Of a stretch of 64,000 nt of DNA, positions 36,533 to 45,810 are shown piece by piece. The position numbers and the translations under genes are program-made. Source of the DNA: Oscillospiraceae bacterium. GTDB taxonomy: Bacteria > Bacillota > Clostridia > Oscillospirales > Acutalibacteraceae. The DNA is taken from positions 1-64,000 of the forward strand of contig SVOW01000014.1 of NCBI GenBank assembly GCA_015066175.1, in the 5' to 3' direction. The notes beneath the pieces were generated by a model. That model made no database searches. It saw nothing but the letters and a program-made list of their open reading frames with translations, and was not told the origin of the DNA. Position 1 is the first letter of the stretch; each line of letters begins with the position of its first letter.

Positions 36533-39316
36533 TTACTCGCACATTGTGAACCAGAAAATTCGTATCATATAAATTATCTTTGAAAAGAATGCTATTACTC
36601 TGGTTGTGAAAGAATCGTCTGTTTCTTCAGCTTTGATATTGGCTATTATTTTTTCAAAACGTTCGTCTGTCTGAGTTGTGACTTCAAAAACATGTTCTTC
36701 AGAAGCGAATTCGGTTTCGCTTGCAGGTTTATATACACTGATTGTATAAGTCACACCCGGTGCAAGTTCTCTGAAAATTCCTAAAAATTCAGGAGATTCA
36801 TTTTCGCAGTAATACACCAGATTTTCATCATATGTAAGAATAATTTTCGTTTTTTTGACTTCTTCAACTTCAACCGTTATTTCAGGTCTGGCAGGAATAA
36901 CCCATTCAATTATTTCAGAAGCAAAAAGCCCGTTCTCTGCTTTTCGCTGAAGATACATGGTTTCACCGGGGAAAACAGGCAAATAATTATTTTCAACTGA
37001 CTTTTCTTCGGTGTAACTTTCTTCAGGAGAAAACTTATAATAAACCCTTGTTGAGTATTCTTCTGTTGAACATTCATTTATAAAATCTATTTCAGGAGTC
37101 TCAAGTTCCACTCTGACCGGCAAATCTGTTGTTATGTTTCCGCCTGACATTTCAACAATAAAAGACATAGACATGCCGGAATCAAGCCATTCTGTAACAC
37201 TTTGTCCGTTACTTACCGGCTGATAATATTTTGTTTCTACATTTACTTTGCTGTCATCAAAAATTATTGTTTCTTTTTCAAAATCATAACTCACAGGGTT
37301 AACATAGACTTCAAAAGTATATTTGTAATCTTCATAACCTTGTTCGCTTACTATAATTTCAATTACATTTTTTGAAAATTCGTTCAGTTTTATTTCTATG
37401 CTTTCGCCACTGATTATTTCATTGCCGTTAACCTTGATGGCATGCATAGACATGGGAGTTACTGAAATCGAAGTGCAACCATTGTCAAGCACTAAAGAAT
37501 CAGGCTTTACGGTTTCTACATTCATTTCAATTTCTTTATCACCTGCAGAAACAATAAGCCGGGAAAGTTTTGTTTTTGCCTGACAGAAACTGCGTTCATA
37601 AATATCGCCGAAAACACCATTGCGGCAGGCAACAGCCTTAACTACCATACCATCTTTAATTTCTATGGAATCGGTATACAAAACTCCATTCGTTATCGGA
37701 TCAGAACCATCGGTTGTGTAATAAATTTCATCTGCACTTGAGCAGGAAATATTAAGTCTTTCAGAAAGTGAAATTTCACCGTCATCAACAGAAAATTTTA
37801 TATATTTATCTGAGCTTGTGAATGCTTTGATTGTAAAATTTCCAAGGCGCATATAAGCTTTGCCGTCAAAGCCTGTTATAATTTTTTTATGGATATCTTC
37901 CCATGTTTCACCATCTGCACTGACAAAACTTTCGCCTGCATTGCTGACGTTTGCAGTGCTCTGTATTCTGTATTCCATATAAATAGCTTCCACGTGAGCG
38001 GTGAGAGTCTGGGTAGGGTTTTCGACATAAACTACAACGCTGAAAATCTCATCTTTTTTAAGCGGAATTCCTTCAGGGAGAACTTCAGTATAATACCCGG
38101 GCATTGATTTCATTCCACTCATCTCTGCTGCAAGTGCACCTGAAGCAGGGTCTTTTTTATCTGTAAGACCTGTATAAATCTTAACGGTGTAAAAAGTGTC
38201 TACATCTGTTGTGTAAAAAGATACGGCTTCAAGAACCTCGTCCTTTGAGCAGGTGAACACATTTGCCATATGAATTTCAGTTGAATCTTCAAAACCTATA
38301 GGCGTATACTGGATGCTTTCATCATGAGAATATATATTCTCGTAATTATCTCTGCTCTCATATTTATAAATCCCCACATAATCAATGGTAACATCTTCAT
38401 AAGAAAGCCAGAAAAAACCTTCATCTCCCCATTCTTCGCCCCAACTGTTCTGAACAAGCCATGCACCGTCATTTTCTATGTATTCAGAATTATTGAAGTT
38501 TTCTTTAGGGAAATTATCATCCCAACCGACTATGGCAACTGCATGGTCAGTATGATCTCCTGCGTGGTTATACCATGCGTTTGTCTGTTCATTATAATTT
38601 TCTTTTCTGTTTGCAGAAAGATATGCTATGTCAACAGCCTGCTTGTGTTTATACATTTCTGTTTTAACTTGCTCAACAAGTGTCTGTATTGCGATTTTCT
38701 GCTCTACCTCATCTTCGTAAGCATATTCGGGGAAAGAAATTACATTCTGCAGATGAACAAGCGAATCATATTTGTGGTTTTCTGATATTTTTTCATTCAC
38801 ATAAGGAAAATCTTTCTCTGCTACAGGTCCGTACCAGTTTGCAAGCGAGTTCATTGCGGTATAATCAAATCCGCCGTTGCCAAAAGCGTCGTAATCTGAA
38901 AAAATAAATCTGAATGCTTTTTTCTGATTTGCTGACGCATATGAAAAATAAGTCAGGTGTGATTCTGAAAAATTAATATTAGAATTATATTTCATCAGAC
39001 CTGTTTCACTCGATGTGAGTGCAGAAAATGCCCAGCATGTTGCGTAATTACCCTGATTTCCCACAACTGTTGTTAAACCTTCTTTAGAAAGAGAAAAACT
39101 TTCAGGAAGATATGTTCTTTTATTTGAAATCGGTTTATCCGGCAATTCTGAAATCAACGGAGAATTTATTCTTCCGCCGTTTCTGAGCGTGTTGAGTTGT
39201 TCAGCAGTGAGCGAAGCAAAAACAAGTTTACTTTCTTCCTGCGCAAACGCTGTAAAACTAAAGGATGTAAATATAATAACAATAGCCATAATCGCTGATA
39301 AAAACTTATTTTTCAT
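36533..39316 (-). CDS. Secreted papain-family (C1) cysteine protease with accessory domains
   Basis: A 927-residue exported protease. Signal peptide about 1-26. The peptidase domain (about 80-330) shows the catalytic Cys in NQGNYATCWAFSA, His in DHAVAIVGWDD and Asn in WLVQNSWGEEWG. A lectin-like domain typical of bacterial C1 proteases follows (about 345-490). A CHB_HEX_C-like segment is marked by YYTTDGSDPITNG near 540. Beta-rich Ig-like regions then lead to a hydrophobic, aromatic C-terminal tail. ATG 39316 is used since AGGTGAG precedes it. It may degrade host or dietary protein at the surface; substrate unknown. Confidence 0.88.
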   Translation of the reverse strand: MKNKFLSAIMAIVIIFTSFSFTAFAQEESKLVFASLTAEQLNTLRNGGRINSPLISELPDKPISNKRTYLPESFSLSKEGLTTVVGNQGNYATCWAFSALTSSETGLMKYNSNINFSESHLTYFSYASANQKKAFRFIFSDYDAFGNGGFDYTAMNSLANWYGPVAEKDFPYVNEKISENHKYDSLVHLQNVISFPEYAYEDEVEQKIAIQTLVEQVKTEMYKHKQAVDIAYLSANRKENYNEQTNAWYNHAGDHTDHAVAIVGWDDNFPKENFNNSEYIENDGAWLVQNSWGEEWGDEGFFWLSYEDVTIDYVGIYKYESRDNYENIYSHDESIQYTPIGFEDSTEIHMANVFTCSKDEVLEAVSFYTTDVDTFYTVKIYTGLTDKKDPASGALAAEMSGMKSMPGYYTEVLPEGIPLKKDEIFSVVVYVENPTQTLTAHVEAIYMEYRIQSTANVSNAGESFVSADGETWEDIHKKIITGFDGKAYMRLGNFTIKAFTSSDKYIKFSVDDGEISLSERLNISCSSADEIYYTTDGSDPITNGVLYTDSIEIKDGMVVKAVACRNGVFGDIYERSFCQAKTKLSRLIVSAGDKEIEMNVETVKPDSLVLDNGCTSISVTPMSMHAIKVNGNEIISGESIEIKLNEFSKNVIEIIVSEQGYEDYKYTFEVYVNPVSYDFEKETIIFDDSKVNVETKYYQPVSNGQSVTEWLDSGMSMSFIVEMSGGNITTDLPVRVELETPEIDFINECSTEEYSTRVYYKFSPEESYTEEKSVENNYLPVFPGETMYLQRKAENGLFASEIIEWVIPARPEITVEVEEVKKTKIILTYDENLVYYCENESPEFLGIFRELAPGVTYTISVYKPASETEFASEEHVFEVTTQTDERFEKIIANIKAEETDDSFTTRVIAFFSKIIYMIRIFWFTMCE

Positions 39317-39351
39317 CAATCTCACCTGCTTTCTTCCGTCTTTCCCTTTAT

Positions 39352-39798
39352 TTACTTAAGATATTCTTCCATTATCAACGCTGCTTCCCTTACAATTTCT
39401 TCGCACGGGCGCGTTTTTTTATAATGCTCTGTTCTGGCTTCAGGCACATGACTTTCTGAAGGTCCTGAAAGTCCCAGAAGGTTACGGCAGATGAAAGACC
39501 CGCCGTTTCTTTTTTCAAATTCTTCTTTTAAAAATCTTATTTCTTTATATACTTCTTTTTTTGCTTCGTCAGCATCTCCGAGATTGTTTTTATTTGCAAG
39601 GCCTGCAATCATGGTGCATGCGCTGAATGCACCGCAGACTTCGCGGAGTCTTCCGAAACCGCCACCGAATCCTATTGAAATTCTCAGTGCTGTTTCTTCA
39701 TCTATATCAAACTTGTCTGCAAAAGCGCAAAACACTGCCTGAGAACAATTGTACCCTTTGTTAAATAACTCTACTGCTTTTTCTGATCTGTTTTCCAT
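39352..39798 (-). CDS. C_GCAxxG_C_C family protein
   Basis: A 148-residue redox-type family protein (PF09719). The diagnostic cysteines are in GYNCSQAVFCAF near residue 15, the EVCGAFSACTMIAGL motif near 60 and a third cluster FICRNLLG near 100. The family is proposed to take part in redox reactions, function not established. It follows the SurA-like lipoprotein by 4 bases and precedes the C1 protease gene on the same strand, which would allow cotranscription. Confidence 0.9.
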   Translation of the reverse strand: MENRSEKAVELFNKGYNCSQAVFCAFADKFDIDEETALRISIGFGGGFGRLREVCGAFSACTMIAGLANKNNLGDADEAKKEVYKEIRFLKEEFEKRNGGSFICRNLLGLSGPSESHVPEARTEHYKKTRPCEEIVREAALIMEEYLK

Positions 39799-39802
39799 TT
39801 TT

Positions 39803-40477
39803 TTACACGTCCTTTATTTCTGCATTTTTTCTTAACTGTTCAATATACAAATCGTATTTTTCTGTTTTAAGTTGGTCTCTTGCCACGCTTTCGTAATCCT
39901 GTGTGTTCACTCCATCGATGTGTTGAGCTGTGATTTCCTTTATTTTCGCGTCAATTTCTTCCTGCGTAGGTGCAAGCTTTTCTTCCGCATAAATATTCTT
40001 CAGTTCAAGCACACCATTTTGAAAATAGTAAGTATAAAATTGTGACATCTTAATTGATTTTATTCCTACTACGCCTTGTTTATCTGCATTTTCAGCATTG
40101 AACGTTTCTGCTTTTTTATAAAGCCCTTCAAAGGTTATGTCGTCGTAGATACCTTCTTCTCTCATCAGCACAAACTGAATTTTAACCATGATGCTTTCTT
40201 CAAGTGCCCTTTCGTTAAGCGCTTCCTCAGGAGTTTTCCCGTCAAATTCCGTCTGCCAGAAATCCTCAGTATATTCTATTTTGTATTTTTCTATATACTC
40301 ATTAATCAATTCTGCTCTGAATTTCCCTTTGAAATAATCTACTTCCGCCTGGGTTACAATTTCACCGTTTACCGTAACTACAGCAGCAGATTTATCTTCT
40401 GATTCATTTGCACAGGAAAACAACAGAAACAACATAACTGCAATAATCGCAAAAGATAAAACTTTCTTCAAAAACAC
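39803..40477 (-). CDS. SurA/foldase-like lipoprotein
   Basis: A 224-residue lipoprotein with a signal ending in the lipobox LLFSC, cysteine near residue 22. The mature part starts with VTVNGEIVTQAEVDYFKGKF, the motif of the SurA N-terminal (SurA_N_3) chaperone domain. No parvulin (PPIase) domain is visible, so it may be a chaperone-like extracytoplasmic protein and not an isomerase. GTG start. First gene of the group 39352-40477; the divergent metallophosphoesterase promoter lies upstream. Confidence 0.78.
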   Translation of the reverse strand: MFLKKVLSFAIIAVMLFLLFSCANESEDKSAAVVTVNGEIVTQAEVDYFKGKFRAELINEYIEKYKIEYTEDFWQTEFDGKTPEEALNERALEESIMVKIQFVLMREEGIYDDITFEGLYKKAETFNAENADKQGVVGIKSIKMSQFYTYYFQNGVLELKNIYAEEKLAPTQEEIDAKIKEITAQHIDGVNTQDYESVARDQLKTEKYDLYIEQLRKNAEIKDV

Positions 40478-40543
40478 ACCTTCTTCCTTGCCGTTATGAA
40501 CTTAATTATACATAAGATTACATTAAAAATCAATATATTTAAG

Positions 40544-40572
40544 TTGACAATGACTTTTTGTAAGTATATAAT
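40544..40572 (+). promoter_or_regulatory. Sigma-A promoter of the metallophosphoesterase cluster
   Basis: TTGACA (40544-40549), 17-base spacer, TATAAT (40567-40572), 42 bases before the first gene. Confidence 0.92.
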
Positions 40573-40614
40573 TATTACATTAAATTATAAAATTATAGAA
40601 AAGGAGAATTCAAA

Positions 40615-41826
40615 ATGAAAAAACTTTTATCAATCATTCTCTCAGTAGTTCTCTGCTTCAGCGCAGTGAGCGTTATGTGCGTTCCTGCAAGTGCAGCAGA
40701 TGTTGCTGACAAAACACTCAAATTCAAAGGCGACGGAGAATTCAAAATTCTTCAGCTTGCTGACCTGCAGGATACAGCTCTTGCACAATCCCTGACTTAT
40801 GAGTACATTGAAGCAATTATCAATGAAGAAGACCCCGACCTTATTGTTCTCACAGGCGATAACATCGCAGGCGGTACAGGCGATGCTCTTACAGAATCTG
40901 TTGCAAGATGGCAGGTTAAGAAAGGTATCGACAATACAATGTCTTTCCTTGATGCATTCAATATTCCTGTTGCAGTTGTTTTCGGCAACCACGACGGCGA
41001 AGCTCTTATCGGTAAAGAAGAACAGATGGCAATGTATCAGACATATGGCTGCTGCGTAGGTTATGACGAAGGCGACAGCCTCTATGGTTGCGGTACATAT
41101 AACCTTCCTATTTATTCTTCAGACGGAGAAAAAATTGTCTACAACCTCTGGATGTTTGACTCAAACATGTATGACGATGTAAAAGGTGGCTATGACTATG
41201 TTCATGAAGACCAGATCGAATGGTATGTAAACAAATCAAACGAACTCAAAGCTCAGAACGGCGGCGAAGTTGTTCCTTCAATGGTATTCCAGCACATCAT
41301 CGTTAACGAAGTTTACGATGCACTTGTTGAAGTCCCTGCAAACACTCCAAACTCTATCAAGTCAGGCGACAAATGGCTCGGTCTTCCCGAAGGCGTTGAC
41401 GGCATTTTAGGCGAAGGTCCCTGCCCCGGCACACAGGATTCACTTCAGTTTGAAACAATGGTAGCACAGGGCGACGTTAAAGCAATGTTCTTCGGCCATG
41501 ACCACGTAAACTCATTTGTAATCCCCTACCAGGGTATTGACATTGTAAACTCACCCACATCAGGTTTCGGTTCTTACGGTAACAAAGAATCACGTGGTAT
41601 AAGAGTAATTACAATCAACGAAAAAGATACATCAAAATACGAAACAAAAGTTATTAACTACTACGAAAAGTTCGTTGCTAACAGTGATCAGAAAAATGCT
41701 CAGGAATGTCGTTACCTTATGAGCGAAGGCGATGTATGGAATGCTATCCGTTATCTCTTCCTCTCTTCAGAACTCGGTATTCCTTTCTATAAAGCATTCT
41801 ATGAAATTCTTTGCCTTATTTTCTGA
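40615..41826 (+). CDS. Secreted calcineurin-like metallophosphoesterase, copy 1
   Basis: A 403-residue exported phosphoesterase. Signal peptide about 1-29. Metallophosphatase motifs: LADLQDT (motif I, with Gln at the place of the usual His), TGDNIAGG, VFGNHDGEA, VFQHI and FGHDHVNSF. The C-terminus ends in a hydrophobic, aromatic tail that begins at YLFLSSELGI. It is the first of three adjacent paralogues with aligned motifs and lengths. SD AAAAGGAG precedes the ATG. Phosphate release from extracellular organophosphates is the likely role; substrate unknown. Confidence 0.86.
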   Translation: MKKLLSIILSVVLCFSAVSVMCVPASAADVADKTLKFKGDGEFKILQLADLQDTALAQSLTYEYIEAIINEEDPDLIVLTGDNIAGGTGDALTESVARWQVKKGIDNTMSFLDAFNIPVAVVFGNHDGEALIGKEEQMAMYQTYGCCVGYDEGDSLYGCGTYNLPIYSSDGEKIVYNLWMFDSNMYDDVKGGYDYVHEDQIEWYVNKSNELKAQNGGEVVPSMVFQHIIVNEVYDALVEVPANTPNSIKSGDKWLGLPEGVDGILGEGPCPGTQDSLQFETMVAQGDVKAMFFGHDHVNSFVIPYQGIDIVNSPTSGFGSYGNKESRGIRVITINEKDTSKYETKVINYYEKFVANSDQKNAQECRYLMSEGDVWNAIRYLFLSSELGIPFYKAFYEILCLIF

Positions 41827-41859
41827 TTAAGGTAACATAAAATATTGGAGAACAATACA

Positions 41860-42990
41860 ATGACTAAAAAAATAATATCAGTTTTTCTTGTTCTTATTCT
41901 CAGTTTGTCTGTATTTTCACTTTGTGCAGGTGCCGTAACTGAAAATACAGCAACACTGCAGTTTAACAAAGACGGCTCTTTCAAAATAATGCTTGTTGCT
42001 GATATTCAGGATGACCACCATCTTATCCCTGCAACACTTGATTATTTTGAAATGGCTATGGAAACCGAAAAGCCTGACCTTATTGTCCTTCTCGGTGATA
42101 ACATCAGCGGTGTTCCCAGCGATTTTAAAGATATCGAAAAAGCACGTAAAAACACAGCGAAAGCAATCGACTGTTATATGTCTTTCTTTGAAGAAAAGGA
42201 AGTTCCTGTTGCTATGGTTTTCGGCAACCACGATACTGAAAACGAAGTTACAAAAGAAGAACAGATGCAGATGTATATGTCTTATGACTGTTGCCTTGCT
42301 ATAGATGAAGGCGAAGATATTTCAGGCTGCGGCACATACAATGTTCCCATCCTTTCTTCTGACGGAACAAAAACAGCATTTAACCTCTGGTTCTTTGATT
42401 CCTATCTTCACGATGCAGAAAAAGGAATTTCAGATAATATTCAGCAGAATCAGATTGATTGGTATATTAAAAAATCAAACGAACTGAAAGAGGCAAACGG
42501 CGGAAAACCTGTGGATTCATTTGCTTTCCAGCATATTATGCCGAAAGAAGTTCTTGAAGCAGAATTTCTCAGCGGTGAAGCAAATGAACCGCCAAGCCCG
42601 TCTTCAGGCGAATCGTTGCAGGTGCCTGCAATGCTTGAACAGGGCGATGTAAGAGCAATTTTCTTTGGTCACGACCATGTGAACACTTATGTTGCTGATT
42701 ACAAAGGCATTCATCTTGTAAATGCTCCCACATCAGGCTTCGGCTCTTATGGTGATTATAACAGAGGTTTAAGATTTGTTACAATAAACGAAAAAGATAC
42801 CTCAACTTATGAAACACACATCATCAACTATTTTGAAACATATTGCACAGATGATTTTTCACGTTGCAGATATTATGTCAATTCAAGCATTTCACCTGTT
42901 CTGAATTGCCTTAAATACCTTTTCCTCGCACCATTCTACGGCGTATCACCTTTCACTGCAATATATGAAATTTTCTGCATGGTATCATAA
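41860..42990 (+). CDS. Secreted calcineurin-like metallophosphoesterase, copy 2
   Basis: A 376-residue paralogue of the preceding gene. Signal peptide about 1-26. Motif I reads VADIQDD, followed by LGDNISG, VFGNHDTEN, FQHIMPKE and FGHDHVNTY. Unlike the other two copies it lacks about 20 residues in the loop before the last metal motif (the copy 1 segment GEGPCPGT is missing). It starts at ATG 41860 downstream of GGAG; the earlier TTG is the SD region. 34 bases after copy 1, presumably on the same transcript. The C-terminal tail is again aromatic and hydrophobic. Confidence 0.84.
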   Translation: MTKKIISVFLVLILSLSVFSLCAGAVTENTATLQFNKDGSFKIMLVADIQDDHHLIPATLDYFEMAMETEKPDLIVLLGDNISGVPSDFKDIEKARKNTAKAIDCYMSFFEEKEVPVAMVFGNHDTENEVTKEEQMQMYMSYDCCLAIDEGEDISGCGTYNVPILSSDGTKTAFNLWFFDSYLHDAEKGISDNIQQNQIDWYIKKSNELKEANGGKPVDSFAFQHIMPKEVLEAEFLSGEANEPPSPSSGESLQVPAMLEQGDVRAIFFGHDHVNTYVADYKGIHLVNAPTSGFGSYGDYNRGLRFVTINEKDTSTYETHIINYFETYCTDDFSRCRYYVNSSISPVLNCLKYLFLAPFYGVSPFTAIYEIFCMVS

Positions 42991-43013
42991 AATAAAAAGG
43001 AGGGAACATCCCG

Positions 43014-44180
43014 ATGAAAAAAGTATTGGCAATTATTCTTGCGGCTGTTTTGTGCTTCAGCATCATGGCAATTTCAGTCAGTGCAAGACCTGAAAAAGAA
43101 ATAACTCTTAAATTCAATGAAGATGGTTATTTTAAAATTATTCAGATAGCTGACTTGCAGGACACTGCTAATCCGTCAAAGAAAACGATGGAATATATCA
43201 GAGAAATCGCAGAAACAGAAAAACCTGATTTGTTCATCCTCACAGGTGACAACATTTCAGATTCAGTTGCAAGAGGTTTCACAAAAGGTCATTCAGAAAG
43301 CAAAGTAAGACAAGCTATCCGTTCTTTTATGACCGTTTTTGAAGAAATCGGTGTTCCCGTTGCTATAGTTTTCGGCAACCACGATGCCGAAGGCCTTGTT
43401 TCAAAAGAAAAACAGATGGTAATTTATAACGAATATTCTTGTTGCATTGCAGTTGACGAAGGCGACAGCCTCTATGGTTGCGGTACATACAACCTGCCCA
43501 TCTACTCATCTGACGGAACAAAAATCGCATATAATCTCTGGTTGTTTGATTCAAATATGTATGACGATGTAAATGGCGGTTATGATCACGTTCACGATGA
43601 CCAGATCGAATGGTACGTAAACACATCAAATGAACTCAAAGCACAGAATGGCGGCGAAGTTGTTCCTTCAATGGCCTTCCAGCACATTATTGTAAATGAA
43701 GTTTTCAATGCTCTTACAGAAGTTGAAAAAGGAACTGAGGGCGCTATTGAAAACGGCGGAAAGTATTATGTTCTTCCTGAAGGCGCAAAAGGTGAACTTC
43801 TTGAAAGACCCTGCCCCGGCACAGTTGATTCACTTCAGTTTGACAAAATGGTTGAACAGGGCGATGTTAAAGCAATGTTCTTTGGTCACGACCATAAAAA
43901 CGCTTTTGAAGTTTCATATAACGGAATTGATATTGTCAACACATCTACATCAGGTTTCGGCGCATACGGTGCGGATAACCGCGGTGTAAGAGTTATCACT
44001 CTTGATGAAAACGACACTTCAACTTATGAAACAAAAATGATCAAATATCTCGATACATGCTGCGATGAACCCGGTGAAATAATTCTTTATCACCTTGAGG
44101 GAATCAAATATATCTGGGATATGTTCCTTATGGGACTTTCAATGCCATTAAAATACATTACAAATTTATTATTTGCATAA
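43014..44180 (+). CDS. Secreted calcineurin-like metallophosphoesterase, copy 3
   Basis: A 388-residue paralogue, closest to copy 1 (shared GDSLYGCGTYNLPIYS and IEWYVN segments). Signal peptide about 1-24. Motifs: IADLQDT, TGDNISD, VFGNHDAEG, FQHIIVNEV and FGHDHKNAF. SD AGGAGGG and a 23-base gap from copy 2 indicate the same operon. The C-terminal hydrophobic tail is the longest of the three (about 35 residues after the last metal motif region). The operon ends with a GC-rich hairpin at 44187-44210. Confidence 0.85.
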   Translation: MKKVLAIILAAVLCFSIMAISVSARPEKEITLKFNEDGYFKIIQIADLQDTANPSKKTMEYIREIAETEKPDLFILTGDNISDSVARGFTKGHSESKVRQAIRSFMTVFEEIGVPVAIVFGNHDAEGLVSKEKQMVIYNEYSCCIAVDEGDSLYGCGTYNLPIYSSDGTKIAYNLWLFDSNMYDDVNGGYDHVHDDQIEWYVNTSNELKAQNGGEVVPSMAFQHIIVNEVFNALTEVEKGTEGAIENGGKYYVLPEGAKGELLERPCPGTVDSLQFDKMVEQGDVKAMFFGHDHKNAFEVSYNGIDIVNTSTSGFGAYGADNRGVRVITLDENDTSTYETKMIKYLDTCCDEPGEIILYHLEGIKYIWDMFLMGLSMPLKYITNLLFA

Positions 44181-44186
44181 AAACTT

Positions 44187-44210
44187 AGCCGGGGTCTTAT
44201 GACCCCGGCT
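44187..44210 (+). terminator. Terminator of the metallophosphoesterase cluster
   Basis: Perfect 10-bp stem AGCCGGGGTC (44187-44196) with GACCCCGGCT (44201-44210); the following T tract is short. Confidence 0.7.
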
Positions 44211-44232
44211 GTTTATAAGAGGTGTACTCTGA

Positions 44233-44970
44233 TTGAAACGGGAAAACAGACAAGCATTTAAAAAGGGTGTAAGAAACGGAATACCTATTGCACTGGGATA
44301 TTTTGCAGTTGCATTCACTTTAGGTATTGCCGCTTCAAACGCAGGACTTACGGCTTTTCAGGCAACGCTTGCAAGCCTTACAAACAACGCATCGGCAGGC
44401 GAATATGCAGGTTTTGCAGTTATTGCAGAAGGTTCCGGATATGTAACAATGATAGTAATGCAGGTTGTTGCAAATGCAAGATATCTGCTTATGAGCTTTG
44501 CAATGAGCCAGAAAATCCCGCAGGATATGAAACTGCATCACAGACTTTTCGTAGCCTTTGACCTTACAGATGAAATTTTCGGTATTTCAATTGCTGAACC
44601 CGGAAAACTCAATCCCTGTTTTTCATATGGTGCTTTTTCAGTTGCTATACCCGGTTGGGCTCTCGGCACTTGCCTTGGCGTTATAATGGGGAATATTCTT
44701 CCTGCAAACATTGTAAGTGCTCTGAGCGTAGGTCTTTTCGGTATGTTTATCGCAATAGTTGTACCTCCTGCAAAAAAGAATAAAATTCTTTTAGGCATTG
44801 TTCTGTTTTCTATGGCTTTAAGCTTCGCATTTTATAAAATTCCTGTTTTTGATGCAATTTCATCAGGCACAAAAACAATTATTCTCACGGTTGTAATTGC
44901 TCTTTTAGCTGCAATTTTCTTCCCTGTAAAGGAAGATGAAAGCGTAAAGGAGGATGAAAACAATGAGTAA
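44233..44970 (+). CDS. azlC: AzlC-family branched-chain amino acid exporter subunit
   Basis: Large membrane subunit (245 residues, about seven predicted membrane segments) of the AzlCD exporter of branched-chain amino acids. Family signatures: GIPIALGYFAVAFTLGIAA near the start and the GEYAGFAVIAEG, DLTDEIFGI and IPGWALGTCLG segments. TTG start at 44233, supported by AGAGGTG 9 bases earlier. The C-terminus overlaps azlD by 8 bases, giving a coupled pair. Confidence 0.93.
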   Translation: MKRENRQAFKKGVRNGIPIALGYFAVAFTLGIAASNAGLTAFQATLASLTNNASAGEYAGFAVIAEGSGYVTMIVMQVVANARYLLMSFAMSQKIPQDMKLHHRLFVAFDLTDEIFGISIAEPGKLNPCFSYGAFSVAIPGWALGTCLGVIMGNILPANIVSALSVGLFGMFIAIVVPPAKKNKILLGIVLFSMALSFAFYKIPVFDAISSGTKTIILTVVIALLAAIFFPVKEDESVKEDENNE

Positions 44971-45271
44971 TAACGTTTATATTTATATTGGAATAATGGC
45001 TCTTGTAACATATCTTATGAGAGTGCTTCCCATGACGATTTTCAGAAAAGAAATCAAAAACAAAACAATCCGTTCATTTCTTTATTATGTGCCTTATGTT
45101 ACACTTACAGTTATGACTTTCCCTGCAATTTTAGAAGCCACAGGAAGCATGTGGTCAGGTCTGGCAGCGCTCATAATCGGTGTGCTTATCGCATGGAAAG
45201 GAGGAAGTCTGCTGATTGTATCAGTTGCTTCCTGTGCAGTTGTTTTCCTGCTTGAACTTTTTATAATCTGA
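44963..45271 (+). CDS. azlD: AzlD-family amino acid exporter small subunit
   Basis: A 102-residue, four-segment membrane protein that pairs with AzlC. LVTYLMRVLPMTIF near the start is the family motif. The ATG at 44963 is chosen since AAGGAGG (44946-44952) is 10 bases upstream; ATG 44954 is too close. Confidence 0.92.
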   Translation: MSNNVYIYIGIMALVTYLMRVLPMTIFRKEIKNKTIRSFLYYVPYVTLTVMTFPAILEATGSMWSGLAALIIGVLIAWKGGSLLIVSVASCAVVFLLELFII

Positions 45272-45280
45272 TTATGCAAC

Positions 45281-45313
45281 AAAATGCTCCCCTTTTGTTA
45301 AGGGGAGCATTTT
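45281..45313 (+). terminator. Terminator of azlCD
   Basis: Stem AAAATGCTCCCCTT (45281-45294) with AAGGGGAGCATTTT (45300-45313), followed by T. Confidence 0.9.
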
Positions 45314-45324
45314 ATTTTTATGCT

Positions 45325-45765
45325 TTATCTTTTTTTATACATAACAAGCTCTGCATCCTTGCCGTTTTCGCCATATGTGCAGACCAACAGAAAATCCGGT
45401 CCTGCAATGATACCGTAACATTTGTCAGAGCCGAATTCACATTCAAGCTGATTACCAAGATAAATATTATCATCATCCAAAAATTTTACTTTTTCACCAT
45501 TCGGCAGTACATATTCTAAATTAACAAAGCTTCCCGCAAGTGCATTCAGTTTTTCTACCTTTGGCATTCCCGGAATTTTCAATTCATTAAATTCGTCGGC
45601 AAGTTTCTCTTTAAACTGACAGAAATTTTCTTCACCGCCCGTTTTTATATACTGTGCAATAAAACACTGTTTTCCGAAAGGACAGCCATTTGTATCAGCA
45701 CATCCCTTGCATTTTTCTTTCATAAAACAATCTTCACAGTTCGCTTTGCATATTGACTTATTCAT
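45325..45765 (-). CDS. DUF3795-like Cys-rich protein
   Basis: A 146-residue protein whose N-terminal half carries many cysteines in CxxC-like pairs (CKANCEDC, CKGCADTNGC, KQCF), the pattern of the DUF3795 zinc-ribbon-like family; the C-terminal half is a beta-rich domain with GIIAGPDFLLVCTYG. Function unknown; no catalytic motif visible. Start ATG 45765 lies 9 bases after AAGGAG. It is a lone gene between the azlCD terminator and the phosphatase gene terminator. Confidence 0.75.
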   Translation of the reverse strand: MNKSICKANCEDCFMKEKCKGCADTNGCPFGKQCFIAQYIKTGGEENFCQFKEKLADEFNELKIPGMPKVEKLNALAGSFVNLEYVLPNGEKVKFLDDDNIYLGNQLECEFGSDKCYGIIAGPDFLLVCTYGENGKDAELVMYKKR

Positions 45766-45810
45766 AAATATCAACTCCTTATATATTTAATACACCAAAA
45801 ACAATAAAAA

